In this document: one piece after another, positions 1 through 12,737 of the stretch
Layout: the number at the start of each line of letters is the position of its first letter
Numbering within the stretch: position 1 is the stretch's first letter
NCBI GenBank assembly: GCA_958496175.1
Contig: OY292275.1
Location: forward strand, 39,137,701 to 39,201,700
Direction: 5' to 3'
Length of the DNA: 64,000 bases
Origin: Sisyra terminalis
Taxonomy: Eukaryota > Arthropoda > Insecta > Neuroptera > Sisyridae
Made by a program: the position numbers and the translations under genes
The notes under the pieces: generated by a model
Databases searched by the model: none
Seen by the model: only the letters and a program-made list of their open reading frames with translations
Told to the model about the DNA's origin: nothing

Positions 1-239
1 TAAAAAAACACATGATGTTCACTTAAATGTAATATTCAAATATTATTTTTAAGAATAAGCGAATGTTTAAAATCTGAGTAAATGACTGGAGGCAAAAGAA
101 GCGATGAAAAATACCATAAAAATGGGTTTATAAAAATCACTGTGAAGTATGGAGGAACACCACCACAAAAACACAGTAAAAGCATGATGGAAAAACCATT
201 CCTGAACCTAACTATTGAACTACTTGATTTTTCAAGAAA

Positions 240-480
240 ATAAGCAACAACGATAACGAGTCTAATAACCGACCACTGTGGACTGAAGAAACGTCTGCAT
301 ACAATTGGATTAAATGCAGGTGATCAAAGTTACAGTTTCTACCAGGTAAAAGATAAAACTACCCCACATGTTTTGTAGAAATGAGGTGTTCTGAATGAAT
401 GGAAACATGAGAAACTAGGGATAACAAACCCTGGAACCGAAATAATCAAAAACCTACCGATTGCAGAGCTTCGTCTAACT
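240..480 (+). pseudogene. Decayed non-LTR retrotransposon C-terminal fragment
   Basis: Conceptual translation reads SLITDHCGLKKRLHTIGL and, a little further on, TTPHVL. This resembles the end of the RNase H region of Jockey/R1-type LINEs, where a short helix with a GHC-x-LNKHL-like motif precedes the cysteine-rich tail. Several stops and frame changes follow, so it is dead. No poly(A) tail or target duplication could be placed. The family assignment rests on this short motif only. Confidence 0.4.
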
Positions 481-559
481 AATTGGCCTTAAATAGATGA
501 AATAGGGACCCAGAAAACACAATAAGTCTTGAGACTATAGTGTTTAGGCACAATTAACC

Positions 560-2960
560 TTACCCTAAAAATCTCAACTAAATAAAATATATATATATTA
601 CAAATAGAAGGGAAAAAAAATCACCCATTAAATCCAAGTTTTCATTCTAAATCCTTCATATTTAACTCTCAATTACATGTCATTAAAATTGTAGACATAT
701 ATTTGACTTTATTTCATCACATTCATTTGATCAGATTTTATTTATAAGACTATACATAACATTTGTAGTGTTTTACGACTAAATGTGAGAATTTCATAAA
801 TGTTAGTTAAACTACCTTCGATCGAGCTGAAAATTTAATAGATGAAAATGTAAGGTATCATAAGTGTATGTGCAAAATTTGAGTTTGATTGGATAACTGA
901 GCATGTTAATTATCACCTCCAAAATTTATCACCTTGTCACCATGAAGAACGCGAAACAAATATAAAGGATTTAAAAATATAGGAGTATAGGTTACCGGGT
1001 ATAGGTAAGCCGGAATAGGTTGCTAGTAATTTTATCAAAGCAGAAATTACAAAATAAACTGATGAAAAATCCTTTTATTAGAAAGAAAAACTGAAAAGAT
1101 CCTGAAAAAAGTAGCTATATTAGATTTCTGTTAAAAAGAATGGTTGAAAGCTTTTATTAGTGACAAACGGCGGTGGCAAGAACAACTCAATCAATGTGAA
1201 ACTAAACCTGACATAAGATAGAAAAAATATCATTTATACGTCTTGCGTCTTGCATTTTTTGCAATTCTTGTTTAATAGTGGGTACTTTGCCCATCTAATT
1301 CCATTGATTTATACTACAAAGCAAAAACGTTCAAGCTTTTAACGCTTTTAACATGATTTTTATTAATATTTTATAACAAAGTCAACAAGTTAAATTACTT
1401 TTAATTATCTAAATGTTTGTACTACTCAAAGCTTCATTCATAGTTCATAGTACTAATTTGTCAACAATCGCCAACAAGACTGAGTAAGTTGTTCAATCAT
1501 TTATTGTTTAAAATAATTTTAAATAAGCATTACATCATTTTTGGTTTTAAACAATTACATTTTGCGTATTTATTAAATAATTCATTTAAAACAAAATTTA
1601 AGTCATGCGTTTTTTTTTACTTAAACTTTAAACAAACAATTTTTTACTTTCCGTCACATATTCGAAATATTTTTCGCGAATATGATATAAATTTATATTT
1701 ACATACATTTCATTTCACACTAGCAAGGAAATGGTAAATTACTCAATATTTATTTTAGTTAAGCCATTGAAGATGCTAAGACAGATACATGAAAGATGAG
1801 TTCATTTCCCGGGTCGCTATAATTAAAACATAGCATACACATGTATTGAATCGAAACTCGCTTTGTCATTAACCTTAATTCATGCGAATGTTACAAATTA
1901 AGTTAAACTTTTCCAACGTTTTAGCGTAACATTGATACATGGATATATAAAATGTATAACTAATACAAATAGTACATAATAGTACATAATCAAATAGTTA
2001 TAATACATTTTAAAAGGTTTTTAAGGAACAAGTTTACTAATATATTATCCATTTGAAAAATAGAGTCATAGCCATTTATTTTCTGCGAATTAATTCCCTT
2101 AAGCTGATTTATCTACATTACAAATGCGACTGATTGTAAAATATTCAGTGTATTTAAAAATATAATGTCAATATAAATGAAAGTCGCATTTATGCTTTGA
2201 TTTATTAACCTTTTGACCTTCCTAGTTGCAATATATGATTAAAAATCAATAATAAATTTCATATTCAATATGCGGAACCATAGGCAGATGCAATTACATA
2301 GATTAATGAAACATAAAAGAAAACATTCAATTTCAATTTGTTTACTATGATGCTAATTAAAATTAATTTTCATAATTAGTATTACAGTTTTTCAATATTA
2401 ACTTTCATAATCACCGAGACACATTTTTGTTTCTACTCAATATTTCATAAAAGTTAAATTTATCATTTTCAAAACTTAAAGTACGTTTTCTTAATGATAA
2501 ATTTATAAGTCTATAAAATATATATTGCAAAATATATTTTTCCGATATATTTCACTTAACAAATTCAGTTTCCCGCGTTATTGAACTCTCCAGCGCTTGA
2601 TGGTCTTGACGACGTTCTTAAGATTTTTCTCTATAACTAATACAGGATTTAAATCCATCATTTTCCTTGTTTCTTGGATTTTTCTAGTTTTTCTTCGACA
2701 ACAATGGTTCCCATAGTTGACTGGACTCCGACTCATCTATCAAAAATTTCCAATTTTTGAACCCACTTCTTAACTATTTTGGAGAAAAGAGGGCATAAAT
2801 ATTGGTTATGCTTTTGGAAATATCAAAATCATTTCCTATTTTTTTATTCATATCTTATACAGTAGCAAATCGCCCATTAGGGACTACTTCAGTATTTTGG
2901 CCTTTAGTTTAAGAAATATTTTGCCACGACATTAAATATAACATTATTCACGTTCTTATC
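560..2960. other. Gene-free AT-rich DNA
   Basis: I see no open frame with coding character, no RNA gene and no clear element ends. Open frames here are short, low-complexity and rich in F, I, K, L and N, as expected by chance at this base composition. Confidence 0.6.
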
Positions 2961-2969
2961 CATTGTTTA

Positions 2970-3240
2970 GAATAAAACAGTAAATGAATGTCCTTTTTTG
3001 AATCTAAATACTTGATGTTTTTATTTCATCTTCGTACAACATTTTGCTACTTTCGTAGCTTCATCAGGTACTCAATTACAAAACATCAATTGTTAAAATC
3101 ATGTATAATAATCTCGCCATTTGATGCTTTGTAATTGAGTACCTGATGAAGCTACGAAAGTAGCAAAATGTTGTACGAAGATGAAATAAAAACATAAAGT
3201 ATTTAGTATCCAAAAAAGGAGATTCATTTACTGTTATATG
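2970..3240. repeat. Large hairpin (fold-back repeat), about 119-bp arms
   Basis: The left arm 2970-3088 is the reverse complement of the right arm 3122-3240 with only a few mismatches, separated by a loop of about 33 bp. Both arms contain CTGATGAAGCTACGAAAGTA (reverse complement on the left) and TTGTACGAAGATGAAATAAA. The inner stem suggests a structured RNA end such as those of Penelope-like or other retroelements inserted in opposite orientation, but that is inference. Confidence 0.85.
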
Positions 3241-4059
3241 ATAAATATAATCTCATTTCCTCTCAAAATGTTACCCGTTGAGTTAACTATTTCTCTCACC
3301 ACTATATGGATGATCGTTTTTTCTTAGTAAACTTCCTTTAGGACTTGTGAATTTTTATTCTTCTGCTACTCACATTACAAAGCTTTTCAAATACGAGTTA
3401 TCTAGTTTCCAAAGTATTCAGGTTTACGATTTATAAAGTTATACTTCACAGATAGCACTAAAACAACTGTTTCTGGGGTTTTATGTTTCAATTTTCCCAT
3501 CAAGAGATTCTTCTTGATAGTAAAGCAATTTTTATCATAATAAGACGCTCTTCATTTCACTAATAGATTTTTCGTCTTTGGTAACGATGCTTACTAAAAA
3601 TAAATTAGTCTATCATAAACTAAACGGTTCTTAATGGAAATCCATTACAAAATACTTATAAGAATAGAACTTAACGTTTCGTAATTGAAACTTCAGTTGT
3701 TTTAGAAACGAATGAACAAATCAGTTTTCTTATGTAACTGCTTCATCCCAATTAAATTAGATGGTTATAATTACTTAATTATAATTGTGATAACAAAAAA
3801 AAAAGAAATAGTATCACATCATCTCATATCATTCTGTAATTGAATTATCCTGCTAATTTTCGAACTAAAGCTCACGTGTAAAACTTAGTATGTAAGATTG
3901 TAAGAAGTGTGTAAAACTAAACCACTTAGATTTTCAACTACCCACTATGCCTTATATTATTTATTTGCCAGCCCCTAAAAATGTCACCTGCGTTATAGTT
4001 ACATACAATATAGTTACACATTCTTCTTCTTAATGCAAATATCGCCGCCGATGTATGGC
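3241..4059. other. Gene-free AT-rich DNA
   Basis: No coding signal, element ends or RNA gene is visible between the hairpin and the LINE fragment. Confidence 0.55.
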
Positions 4060-4545
4060 GATTAAAATGACTATCACTCGGGGAGTTCCAAATTTCTCAG
4101 GGCCTGCAGGATGCTTCTGTGATTACTTTATATTGCTTGTCGTGCTATGGGCGCGAAATTCGAAATAACGAGTTTTTCCACCACTTCTGTCCAATGGATC
4201 GGTGTGATCGCCCCCATTTTCTTTTCCCTTCAAGTTGTCCCTATACCATCAGCTTTTCCATGGTCTAGTGGCGTGCGATGAACCTATGGAAAAACGTGAA
4301 CGATTTCCGGAAAACCTGAAGATTCTTACATATGTCAGTGAAGCGAGTCTTTGGACTGGCTTAACTTCGTTCATGATAGAGACATTTGTTCTTTTAGCCG
4401 TCCATAGGATCCGCAACATTCTCGTCCAGACCCACATTTCAAAGGCATCAATTCGTTCGACGAATAGTCCAAGTTTCCGAAGCGTAAGAGAAGATTAACC
4501 AATTTGATTTTAATGTCTTGTATTATGTTGTTATAATTTGGACAG
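4060..4545 (-). pseudogene. RTE-type LINE endonuclease/reverse transcriptase tail, decayed
   Basis: On the minus strand the translation gives FEMWVWTRMLRILWTAKRTN and then, further on, QLEGKRKWGRSHRSIGQ. These match the post-reverse-transcriptase C-terminal region of insect RTE/CR1-like elements, where FEMWCYRRMLRISWT-like and EGKRGRGR-like motifs occur in this order. Local GC is higher than in the flanks, as in other recent insertions here. Stops and frame changes show it is not functional. Only the C-terminal part is present, as expected of a 5'-truncated copy. Confidence 0.7.
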
Positions 4546-7500
4546 TACTGTCACGGCAGATCTAATTTCGTGCTCACATGAGCCAGAATATGTATTAGTA
4601 AGCCCAGATAAGCGAAGCTATCCACAACCAAAAAGGAGCCCATTTTGAGGACTAAGTAACTGAAAAAAAGCACACATATAACGCAATTATGTCTATCAAG
4701 CACTATTAAGCGACCATCGGCGAAGAATGAGTGTGCTTTTTCATTATTGGGAAACATTCTCAGAAAAATATGAAACCACCTATCGGACGATGCTGTTAAT
4801 GCTTTTGAATTTCTAAAGTCAATTTTATAAGGAAGAAAAATCAAATTATTTTAATTTCTTTGTTGATTATTATACAGGTTAATACTGGTTTCGTTTTAGT
4901 TAGCATACTAAATAAATAAAGAATTCTCAAATAAATGAAGAAAAGTACTGAATTTAATTTTTATTTGTTTAATCAAAAGACAGTAATGATATAACATAAT
5001 CGTTTATAAATATAAAAGACATTTTTAGTTTAAAGTAGCACAATGTTTGTTGCCAATTTTTTTTTCTTTTTAAAGTATTATACTTTCTGATATGCCCTTA
5101 GGCTACAGTGTTGAGACTCAATTAATCTCATCCTGGAATATCCAGGTTAATACAAAAAAAAAATAGGACTTTTTTATATCAATATATAATTATTATTCGC
5201 GTTACATCGAAGACGATTTTATGTATCACCAGCGGTACGTGTACTTATAGTTTGAGAACCGTTGTACTAAATTTATATAAATTATTTACATATTATGTTA
5301 CAGGGAAATTACTACCCACCACTGAACTCCTAAAATATTAAATTATGTTAAAATTATAAACATAAAAATATTATATATTATTCATTAAATATTTAAGTAA
5401 AAGCTCAGAATGAGTTCAACGTTCGTTTAGATGAAAATTTGAGCAAAAAATGTATTTTCCTTGTTGATTCCAGTAAATTTGTCAGCGACTTTCCTAATAA
5501 ATTTGTGAATAAATTCAGTTTATGATTAAGAAATCCATTTGTAAGTAATTTATTCAATGAACAAACTGGTTTTTCTAGACGCAAATAATTTATAAAAACA
5601 AAAGCTATACACTAACTGTTCATAAACAATTTTTCGGCGCCAAAATAGAGATCAACGAGCGTTTATTTTTATTGGAATACGAAAGCTTATTTTAATAATG
5701 ACGTGATAAATATTGTATTATCAAAAATATAAATTTACCGAAATGTAAAGCGACTTTTTGACGTGGCTTATTAGCTGAATGGTGCTTATATACATATATC
5801 TCTCTCGATATAAAACCATAATATTATAATATAATTAACTTGAGAGAAAAAAACACAAATAAACAACAGCCACTTGAAAATCCTTTATGAATTATTACTG
5901 TCCATTAATTTAGATTATTTAAAGTTAAAACCAATCAGTTACTATAAATATATTATTAAATGCATCTACTAAACTTGAATCTTCCCCATTACAATTTTTC
6001 ACTCCATCAGTTTTGAGCAGAGTTGTTTTTAAAACAATTTATTAACACCTTATAAAATTTCGTTGTGAAATATTAAGTCGCCATAGCCCAAAAGGAAATA
6101 TTCATAAAAAATAAGTACAGATGCATCATCTTTAAAAATGGCGTAAGACTTGAAAAATATTACGACGGCGAGAGAAATTTTCTGATTAGTATGCCAAAGG
6201 AAGCACAATTAAAATGCGACTTAACTAACAAGAAAATAATCGCATAATTGATGATATTTAAATTAATTGCAATTAGAAGGAGGCCACATACTATATGTGC
6301 TTTTTAGAATAATAATTTTCGAATAAAACCCAAACGAAAAAAATCAATATTTAAATATATTTAAAATTTCAACAAGTTTCAAATGAATAATGGAAATTGA
6401 ATACATTTTTTTTTTATTAAACGCGACATATTAAAGACGTCTGGGCCTCAGACAACATTCATAGTTCCGATAATAAGTGGCATGCGGCAGTCGTCACTTT
6501 GTCGCAAAAACGATCATTACTATAAAGATCTTGTGCCATTTCTTTACATCGAACATCCATTATTTATAAAATGACAATTTGTTTGCACTAAGTCATCTCC
6601 AATTTATGTAATTCTATATTATAAAAAGCAGAAAATAAGGACGCCACTTAACAGTATAATCAAGCTTTACCGCTATTAAACATTAAAGTTTAGTTTTCAT
6701 TATTACAAATAATACATCACTTTATTGATGTTCGATATAATATTACAATTTTGACATTTTGTGGTATAAAGAAATAAATTGTTTTGTGATTCCATTAATG
6801 TTACAGATCTGTGATTCAGACTCCAAAAATCCGAAACTTCCGATTGATTTTATACCTCCGACTTCAACTTTGACTACGAAAATTTTGAAATCGGAAGTGA
6901 ATCTGTGAATCAGAGGTAAAGCTTCCAAGCTTTTGTTAAAAGAAAACAAAATACTAGTCTCAGGACCACATAAATTGATTTAAAACTTACATTAAAGTAT
7001 TTGTTTATGTTTTACTTTACATATATGTTTATAATTTTTATTAAGAAGGTTCTCCCGTATGATGAATTATTAAGATCGTTTATTTGAAAACTAAAAATTT
7101 ATTATTAAATTTTAAGTAGTTATAAATGGTACAGTCTAGTGGCGTGGCTACAGGGAAGTAACTGGAATCAATGCTTTCGGGTCCCCGGCTTTAAGGGGCT
7201 CCTTTTAATTTCCTTTTGTATTGGCGAGGTTTTGAAGTAAAAAAAAAATCTTTTTGCGATTTTTTCAATGGAAGATCATTCTGCAGAAGGAATGAAAGGT
7301 CAAATTATGGGAGAAATTATATCAAAATAAAAAAGCAAGTCAATGAAACATGAACACTCTAATTGAGAAGTTCCCTTTTTTTTTGGTTTGCGGCTTCCTT
7401 AATACACCTGATTTTTTCCGTGACTCTCTTTATACATCAGATTTTTTTAAATATTTGACATCCTTAAAAAATTGGTAACTTTCCCTACAAGCGGCAGACG

Positions 7501-8554
7501 TGCATCCAAATCTATTCTATAAAGGTTCGAAACGCATTTGATGTGTACTTTGATGTGGTTAGATTAGTTAAAAAATTAATTAAACACTATTATTGGTATA
7601 TGTATGTCATTATGTAACAAAACTACTAAATGATTTTTATTTTTTGTTCTAATGAATTATTCTAAACGAAAACTATTCAGCTTGTTCCAATTGAAGAGTA
7701 AATTAAGCCTGCCAAGTTTCATTGAAATTGGTGAAAAAGTTTAAGAGAAAATGGGTCAAGAAGTTCGGGTTTTCATAATGGAAAATCTTGGTTTTGGGTC
7801 CCCTTAAAAATATATTTTTAACTATACCAAAGAAGTATAACTTTTCACGCGTATACACACACTGTTTTTTTTTACTACAGTGCAATGAAGTAAAGCACAA
7901 GGAACTTTTTATGTGAAATAGTTTTTGGACTATACTAACTTTTATTAATACTTTCATAGAATGAGGGCAATTTAATTTGTAAAAATCAATTTTATAAGTA
8001 CTCAATAAAACTTATAATGTTACGTAACAGTATATTTATACCCCCTCGAGTTAAAATTTTATGTAATACTTGAACGTTCCCTTAGTTCACTTTTCGTTTC
8101 AACGGATTAGTCTTTCTAGATTATATTCTAAAACTTAAGTCAGAACTGTTGAAAATGTGACTTACACCACTCTGGGTTTGACCCATTTATGTATAGATAT
8201 GATAGTAAGTACGTTTTTGCTGAAATTTCACAACCAAAATTTTTACGATTACAATACTTGTACATATAAGAAGTAAACATTAAAAGTTATACATACATCA
8301 GATTCAATCTTATTGAAGCTGAAAAAGCGCATCAGTATTTTTATAAGCAAAATAAAATAATAAGGTACTAGTATAAGTATAGTTGAAGGTTTTCTGTGGG
8401 TCTGGGAAGGAAAAACAATAAAATTTGAAACAAAATAAAAAGTTTATCGAGCACGAACTGATATAATCATATTCGTATTTTATATATTGTATTCCCATTC
8501 CCCGATTGGAACAAAACCGTGACGATCTGATGGAATTTATATCAGACTTAATAA
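4546..8554. other. Gene-free region with one transposon end
   Basis: No convincing gene. At 7138-7215 lies a copy of the left end of the hAT-like element described at 11774 (shared GTGGCGTGGCTACAG-type start followed by GTCCCCGG); its right end was not found, so it is a fragment. Confidence 0.5.
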
Positions 8555-8690
8555 TGGAGGTGAGAAATGTGGAAGTATGTGCGGGACAGCGAGCTGCATT
8601 CCTGCACACGTGGTGAGGCACTCCCCCGGCAACCGTCGGCACTCCTTGACGGTGAACTACATATCCGCACCCTTCGATCCAACATTTTGA
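8555..8690. other. GC-rich island of unknown nature
   Basis: About 130 bp is clearly richer in G and C than the surrounding several kilobases. It is open in frames on both strands: the minus frame contains CGYVVHRQGVPTVAGG, a plus frame contains DSELHSCTRGEALPRQ. I recognise neither. It may be an exon of a gene whose other exons lie outside the window, or a remnant of an insertion. Confidence 0.3.
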
Positions 8691-8711
8691 TTTATTGTTC
8701 ATCTCCAACAT

Positions 8712-11084
8712 TTAGTCATACATCACAGGTCCGTATTCATCATTAACATGTCATATTTTATCGATAACAGAAAATACCCAAATTAATTCGATAAAAAACT
8801 ATTTTTTTCTAAATAAATATTTTCCCCAGGATTTATCAGTGAATCTTAGCTAGCTCAATGCCACTCTAATCAAAAATTGGATCATCTACCAACAAATTTC
8901 GTTAAAAGTCTTATGAAACCATGCTAACAAAAAGCGATCTTCAAAAACATTTAAAAAAAATTACCAGAAAAAAAAAATTGAATCAAAATACTTACGAGTA
9001 CAAAAAGCCAAGTCTTCATAAATAAGAGTTATAAATATTATTCCGATCATATATTAGCGAGAAGTTTGTATAGAGCTCTGTTAATTGTTATTAATTGTAA
9101 ATTGGTTCTGTGAACGAGGCGTCGTGGGGTTTCCTCATATTTTCCCTGCTTAAACATCCCTCCATGGCAAAATATAAAATATATAATTGTCAAACCGCAA
9201 AATACTATTTGCAAACTCAATATGATATCTTTGTGAATAATAAAATATGCAAAATATTCCAACATCGTAAATAATTTTTTTTCTTAGAAGATTACCTATC
9301 TTTTGAGACTCACATAAATATCTACGTTCGATATGTTTAAAGTGTTGAACGTTAAATATTACTTATATAGAAATAACTACACACATAAAATATATATACT
9401 TTTAAAATATTCCAGCATTTAAATCATATTTAAATATTTTGAAGTGTTAATTTCTTTGCTTGTATGTGCATATTTAGTAATACTAATATTTACATGCTTT
9501 ACCTGTAAATTAAATCATTTACTAAAAACTTAATGACATACGTATAATATGTACAAATAGTGCTATTCTAAAATATCTATACCTACATATTCTTTACAAT
9601 TTATACAGTTTATAAGAGCATTTTACTTTAAGTTCAACTAAAATTTTGTTTAAGCATTTAATTTTTGTTTCCAGATATAAATAATATGGATAGAAAAAAT
9701 GCTTTTAAGGACCTAAGTGAATTATATAACAATTCTTTTAGTATTTAAAAAACAACTTTTGCATTATGTAGGGAATAAGTATTAAAACAAAAGATCCGTA
9801 ACCTGGAAGGGAAAGAAATCAGAATAATCAGAATTATTCGCACTATGAAGAAAAAGTTGCGTCAAGTAGATTCAGGAAATGCGGGGAGAAGAAGGAAACT
9901 ACTACTCATGCCCAATTTAACAGTGAATCTTCAGCTTGTAGCGACCGTAGATCTCTTGGACTACTTGGATATGAACCATGAAATATCCAGGAAGACCTAA
10001 TCAGCTGGAATTTATACTAGAAATATAACTTATCTTATAAATTAAAACTTGGAATAACGCTGGGATGTAATACTCCCTCTAGGACTCAGTGCAGAAAAAC
10101 TCGAATGAAAGGTTCTCAGAAATCAGAACTATAATTAGATTATAGGTCTATATTCTGTAGTTTGTATAATACAAAACATACTAGTTACGAAACTGTAGTA
10201 CTTTAAAAATAATAGTTTCGGTGATTGTAGTACATTTTTCAAGTGATTATTTTTTTATAGTCACATTTACTTTTAATAAGTTAAAATTCAGTTTTCGTTC
10301 TTAAAAAATGTTTCCTGAACATAAAGTGTTTTTCAATGCACTGTATGGATAGTATTTTGTACATATCGTGTATTAATATACTATCTAAGGCAAGAGAGCA
10401 GGATTAATTTTTTCAATTTTATTTTTTTGGAATAAAGTTAACAATTGTTTACAATTATAAAACAAAGCGACAAGTTAAACGAATGTATAGCACAGATGTG
10501 GTATCAATCCGTCACTTAATAAAATTTAATTGATTATTTTACAAATAGTGAAAGTTATAATAAAATGTTTACATAATTTAAATTGTAACTTGTAGGTCTT
10601 AAAAATGTTTTCGACGATAGGGTTTATGTTACATTGCTGATGTCAGCAACACACTATGCAATTAAAAGAACATGTAGTCTATACTTAATAGATTTATATA
10701 TTTGTTATAGACATGAAAATTTAATGGAGCTACATAATAGATTACTTACTAGGTATTCGTAGATTTTAAGTTGTTTACACCTTTCTTATTTGTTATTATT
10801 TAATAAATGGGCAACTAAATGGGTACTTACAACGACAGTTAAGCGATACTAAGAGCTATGAAAATCATTTCGCCAAAAAGCAAAATATTACCAACAAAGC
10901 GTTGATGGTTACGACTTATGCACATATCAGAATCACTGTCTACGATTATAAAAATCATAAAAATCTAAGGGGTCAAACTCTTAAAAGCTAGAAACCGCTT
11001 AAGACTATCATTCATTGGTATACTTTTATGTAAATTGTATTGCCTACAACTAAAATAACATAATTTTTTCTTTGATCTCTACAG
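8712..11084. other. Gene-free AT-rich DNA
   Basis: Only short chance open frames are seen. No RNA gene or repeat boundary could be supported. Confidence 0.5.
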
Positions 11085-11175
11085 TTCGAGATGTGACCAC
11101 AACAAATAAAGTGACCAGTTGGGACAATTTTAGGTCCACTAATTTTCCTTATGATTTTAGCTGCCATGTGCAGAA
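11085..11175 (+). CDS. Candidate orphan internal exon, unknown gene
   Basis: A 91-bp segment is preceded by a pyrimidine-rich tract ending in ACAG and followed by GTATGT. It is open throughout in a frame reading RDVTTTNKVTSWDNFRSTNF then PYDFSCHVQK (entering in phase 1, leaving in phase 2). Its composition is less AT-rich than the flanks. No partner exon is visible on either side, so the rest of the gene would have to lie across large introns. The peptide is not one I recognise. It could also be chance. Confidence 0.3.
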
Positions 11176-11773
11176 GTATGTATTCTTAAAAGATATTCAT
11201 ATATTTAATAATTTACAAACATTGTACATATATAAAATAATATCTTTCCTCGTATTATAAATTTCGTTGGTTTTTCATTCTAATTATATATGTCACAAAA
11301 AAAATATGAAAATGGAGATTTTTATTCACGAAATTAATATCGTGAATTAATCATTAACAATAGATAATTGATAAAATCACCAATTTTCTCATCTCCTGCA
11401 ACACATAATTACACCATTAATTTCCAACTCATTTGATTTCTTTAAGAATCGTAGTTACTCACTTAATATTTTTTACCCACCAAACTTTTCAATTTTACAT
11501 TCATTTTTAAAAACTCGCTAATATTGCTTTTAATGCATAGTGGCGAAATATGTTTAAATATTTGTTTAAATATTTGTGAACATTTTTATTGATTCTCTTA
11601 TTATTCTAGTTTGAAATATATAATGGTTTCAATTCCGAAAACATTTACAATTTTAACCCTTCAAGCTGGAAATCCGCTTATATTTTTCTGGTTTAGTTTA
11701 TTATTTTGTTTTTGTCTCCAATATAAGCGATTCTAGCAATTTAATAACAAGTTATTTCCCATTACTCTATAAT

Positions 11774-12383
11774 CAATGGCGTAGCTACAGGAAAGTAACT
11801 GGAAGTTTGCGAGTCCCCGGTTTTAGAGAGCCCCTTTAAAAATGTATTTATTTATTTAATATAAATATATAAATAAATCCTATATTTAATAAACTTCTTT
11901 TTATTAAAAAATTACTTAACTTAATTATTTGAAGTAATAATAAATAATATCAGCCTCTAGTTCCTTTTAGAAGAGTCAAATCTGGCACCGTTGCATTTTC
12001 TACTTTGTTTTTAATTTAATTCACGAATTAATCGACTGATAATGAATATGTAGCCACAAAAAAGAAAACTATACAATATAAGAATTTAATTAACAAAAAA
12101 AAATCGCGAATAGAATAAAAAACAAAATCGAAAATGCAACGTCGCCAAATTTGACTGTTCTAAAAGGGACTTGAACCTAATATCATAATAACAATATTTC
12201 CGATAAGTTGAGATTTTTTTATGCTTTATGAGAGTATGAATTTACTAATTCTTTTAATTTATTTATTATTTGTTACCAACTTAAGTTAAAAAATATTTTT
12301 TGTTTGTATAACAGTTAAAATGTTAGTAAGGACCCCGTAGTTGAAATTTGCTTATGGTTCTAAAAAATCTGGCTACGCCACTG
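11774..12383. mobile_element. hAT-like non-autonomous element with 8-bp target duplication
   Basis: The 610-bp element starts CAATGGCGTAGCTAC and ends GGCTACGCCACTG, so the ends are inverted (CAGTGGCGTAGCC type). Flanks are TCTATAAT at 11766-11773 and TCTATAAC at 12384-12391, an 8-bp duplication with one mismatch, as expected for hAT elements. The interior (about 11945-12175) is itself an imperfect palindrome related to the repeat at 22934. There is no transposase. The corresponding position in the second duplication unit (near 21199) lacks it. Confidence 0.8.
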
Positions 12384-12737
12384 TCTATAACTGTTATTTA
12401 AACTTTCAATTATTGTTCATAGAAAATTATGAACAATAATCACATGCCTTGATATTTCATAGTATCTTTATAAATTTACCAATTGTCTCGTCATACAGAG
12501 AGGTATATCTGGAAATGATTAATGATATCAATTCATTTTTTCTTTATTTCCAGAAAAAATAACTTACCGATAATTCATTATCGTATTTCCCATTATATTT
12601 TTTATCAAAACGTAAATCAGTATAATAAGATTTTGCTTATTTTTTTTTACAAAAATCTATTTATTTAAGTATCATTAATCTGATTCTTCAGTCGTGATTT
12701 TATTACTTTGTATATAACGTGTAAGTTATAATTACCA

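Noticed and set aside
3122..3180. Hammerhead-ribozyme-like string CTGATGA, then a GCTAC/GTAGC stem, then AAAA
   Set aside because: The core needs GAAA after the stem and a matching third helix ending in UH; here the residues are AAAA and no third helix with the cleavage site could be drawn. At best a decayed version.
8310..8711. 133-residue minus-strand open frame
   Set aside because: Only its first third is GC-rich; the rest is low-complexity. It overlaps an equally plausible plus frame and matches no family I know.
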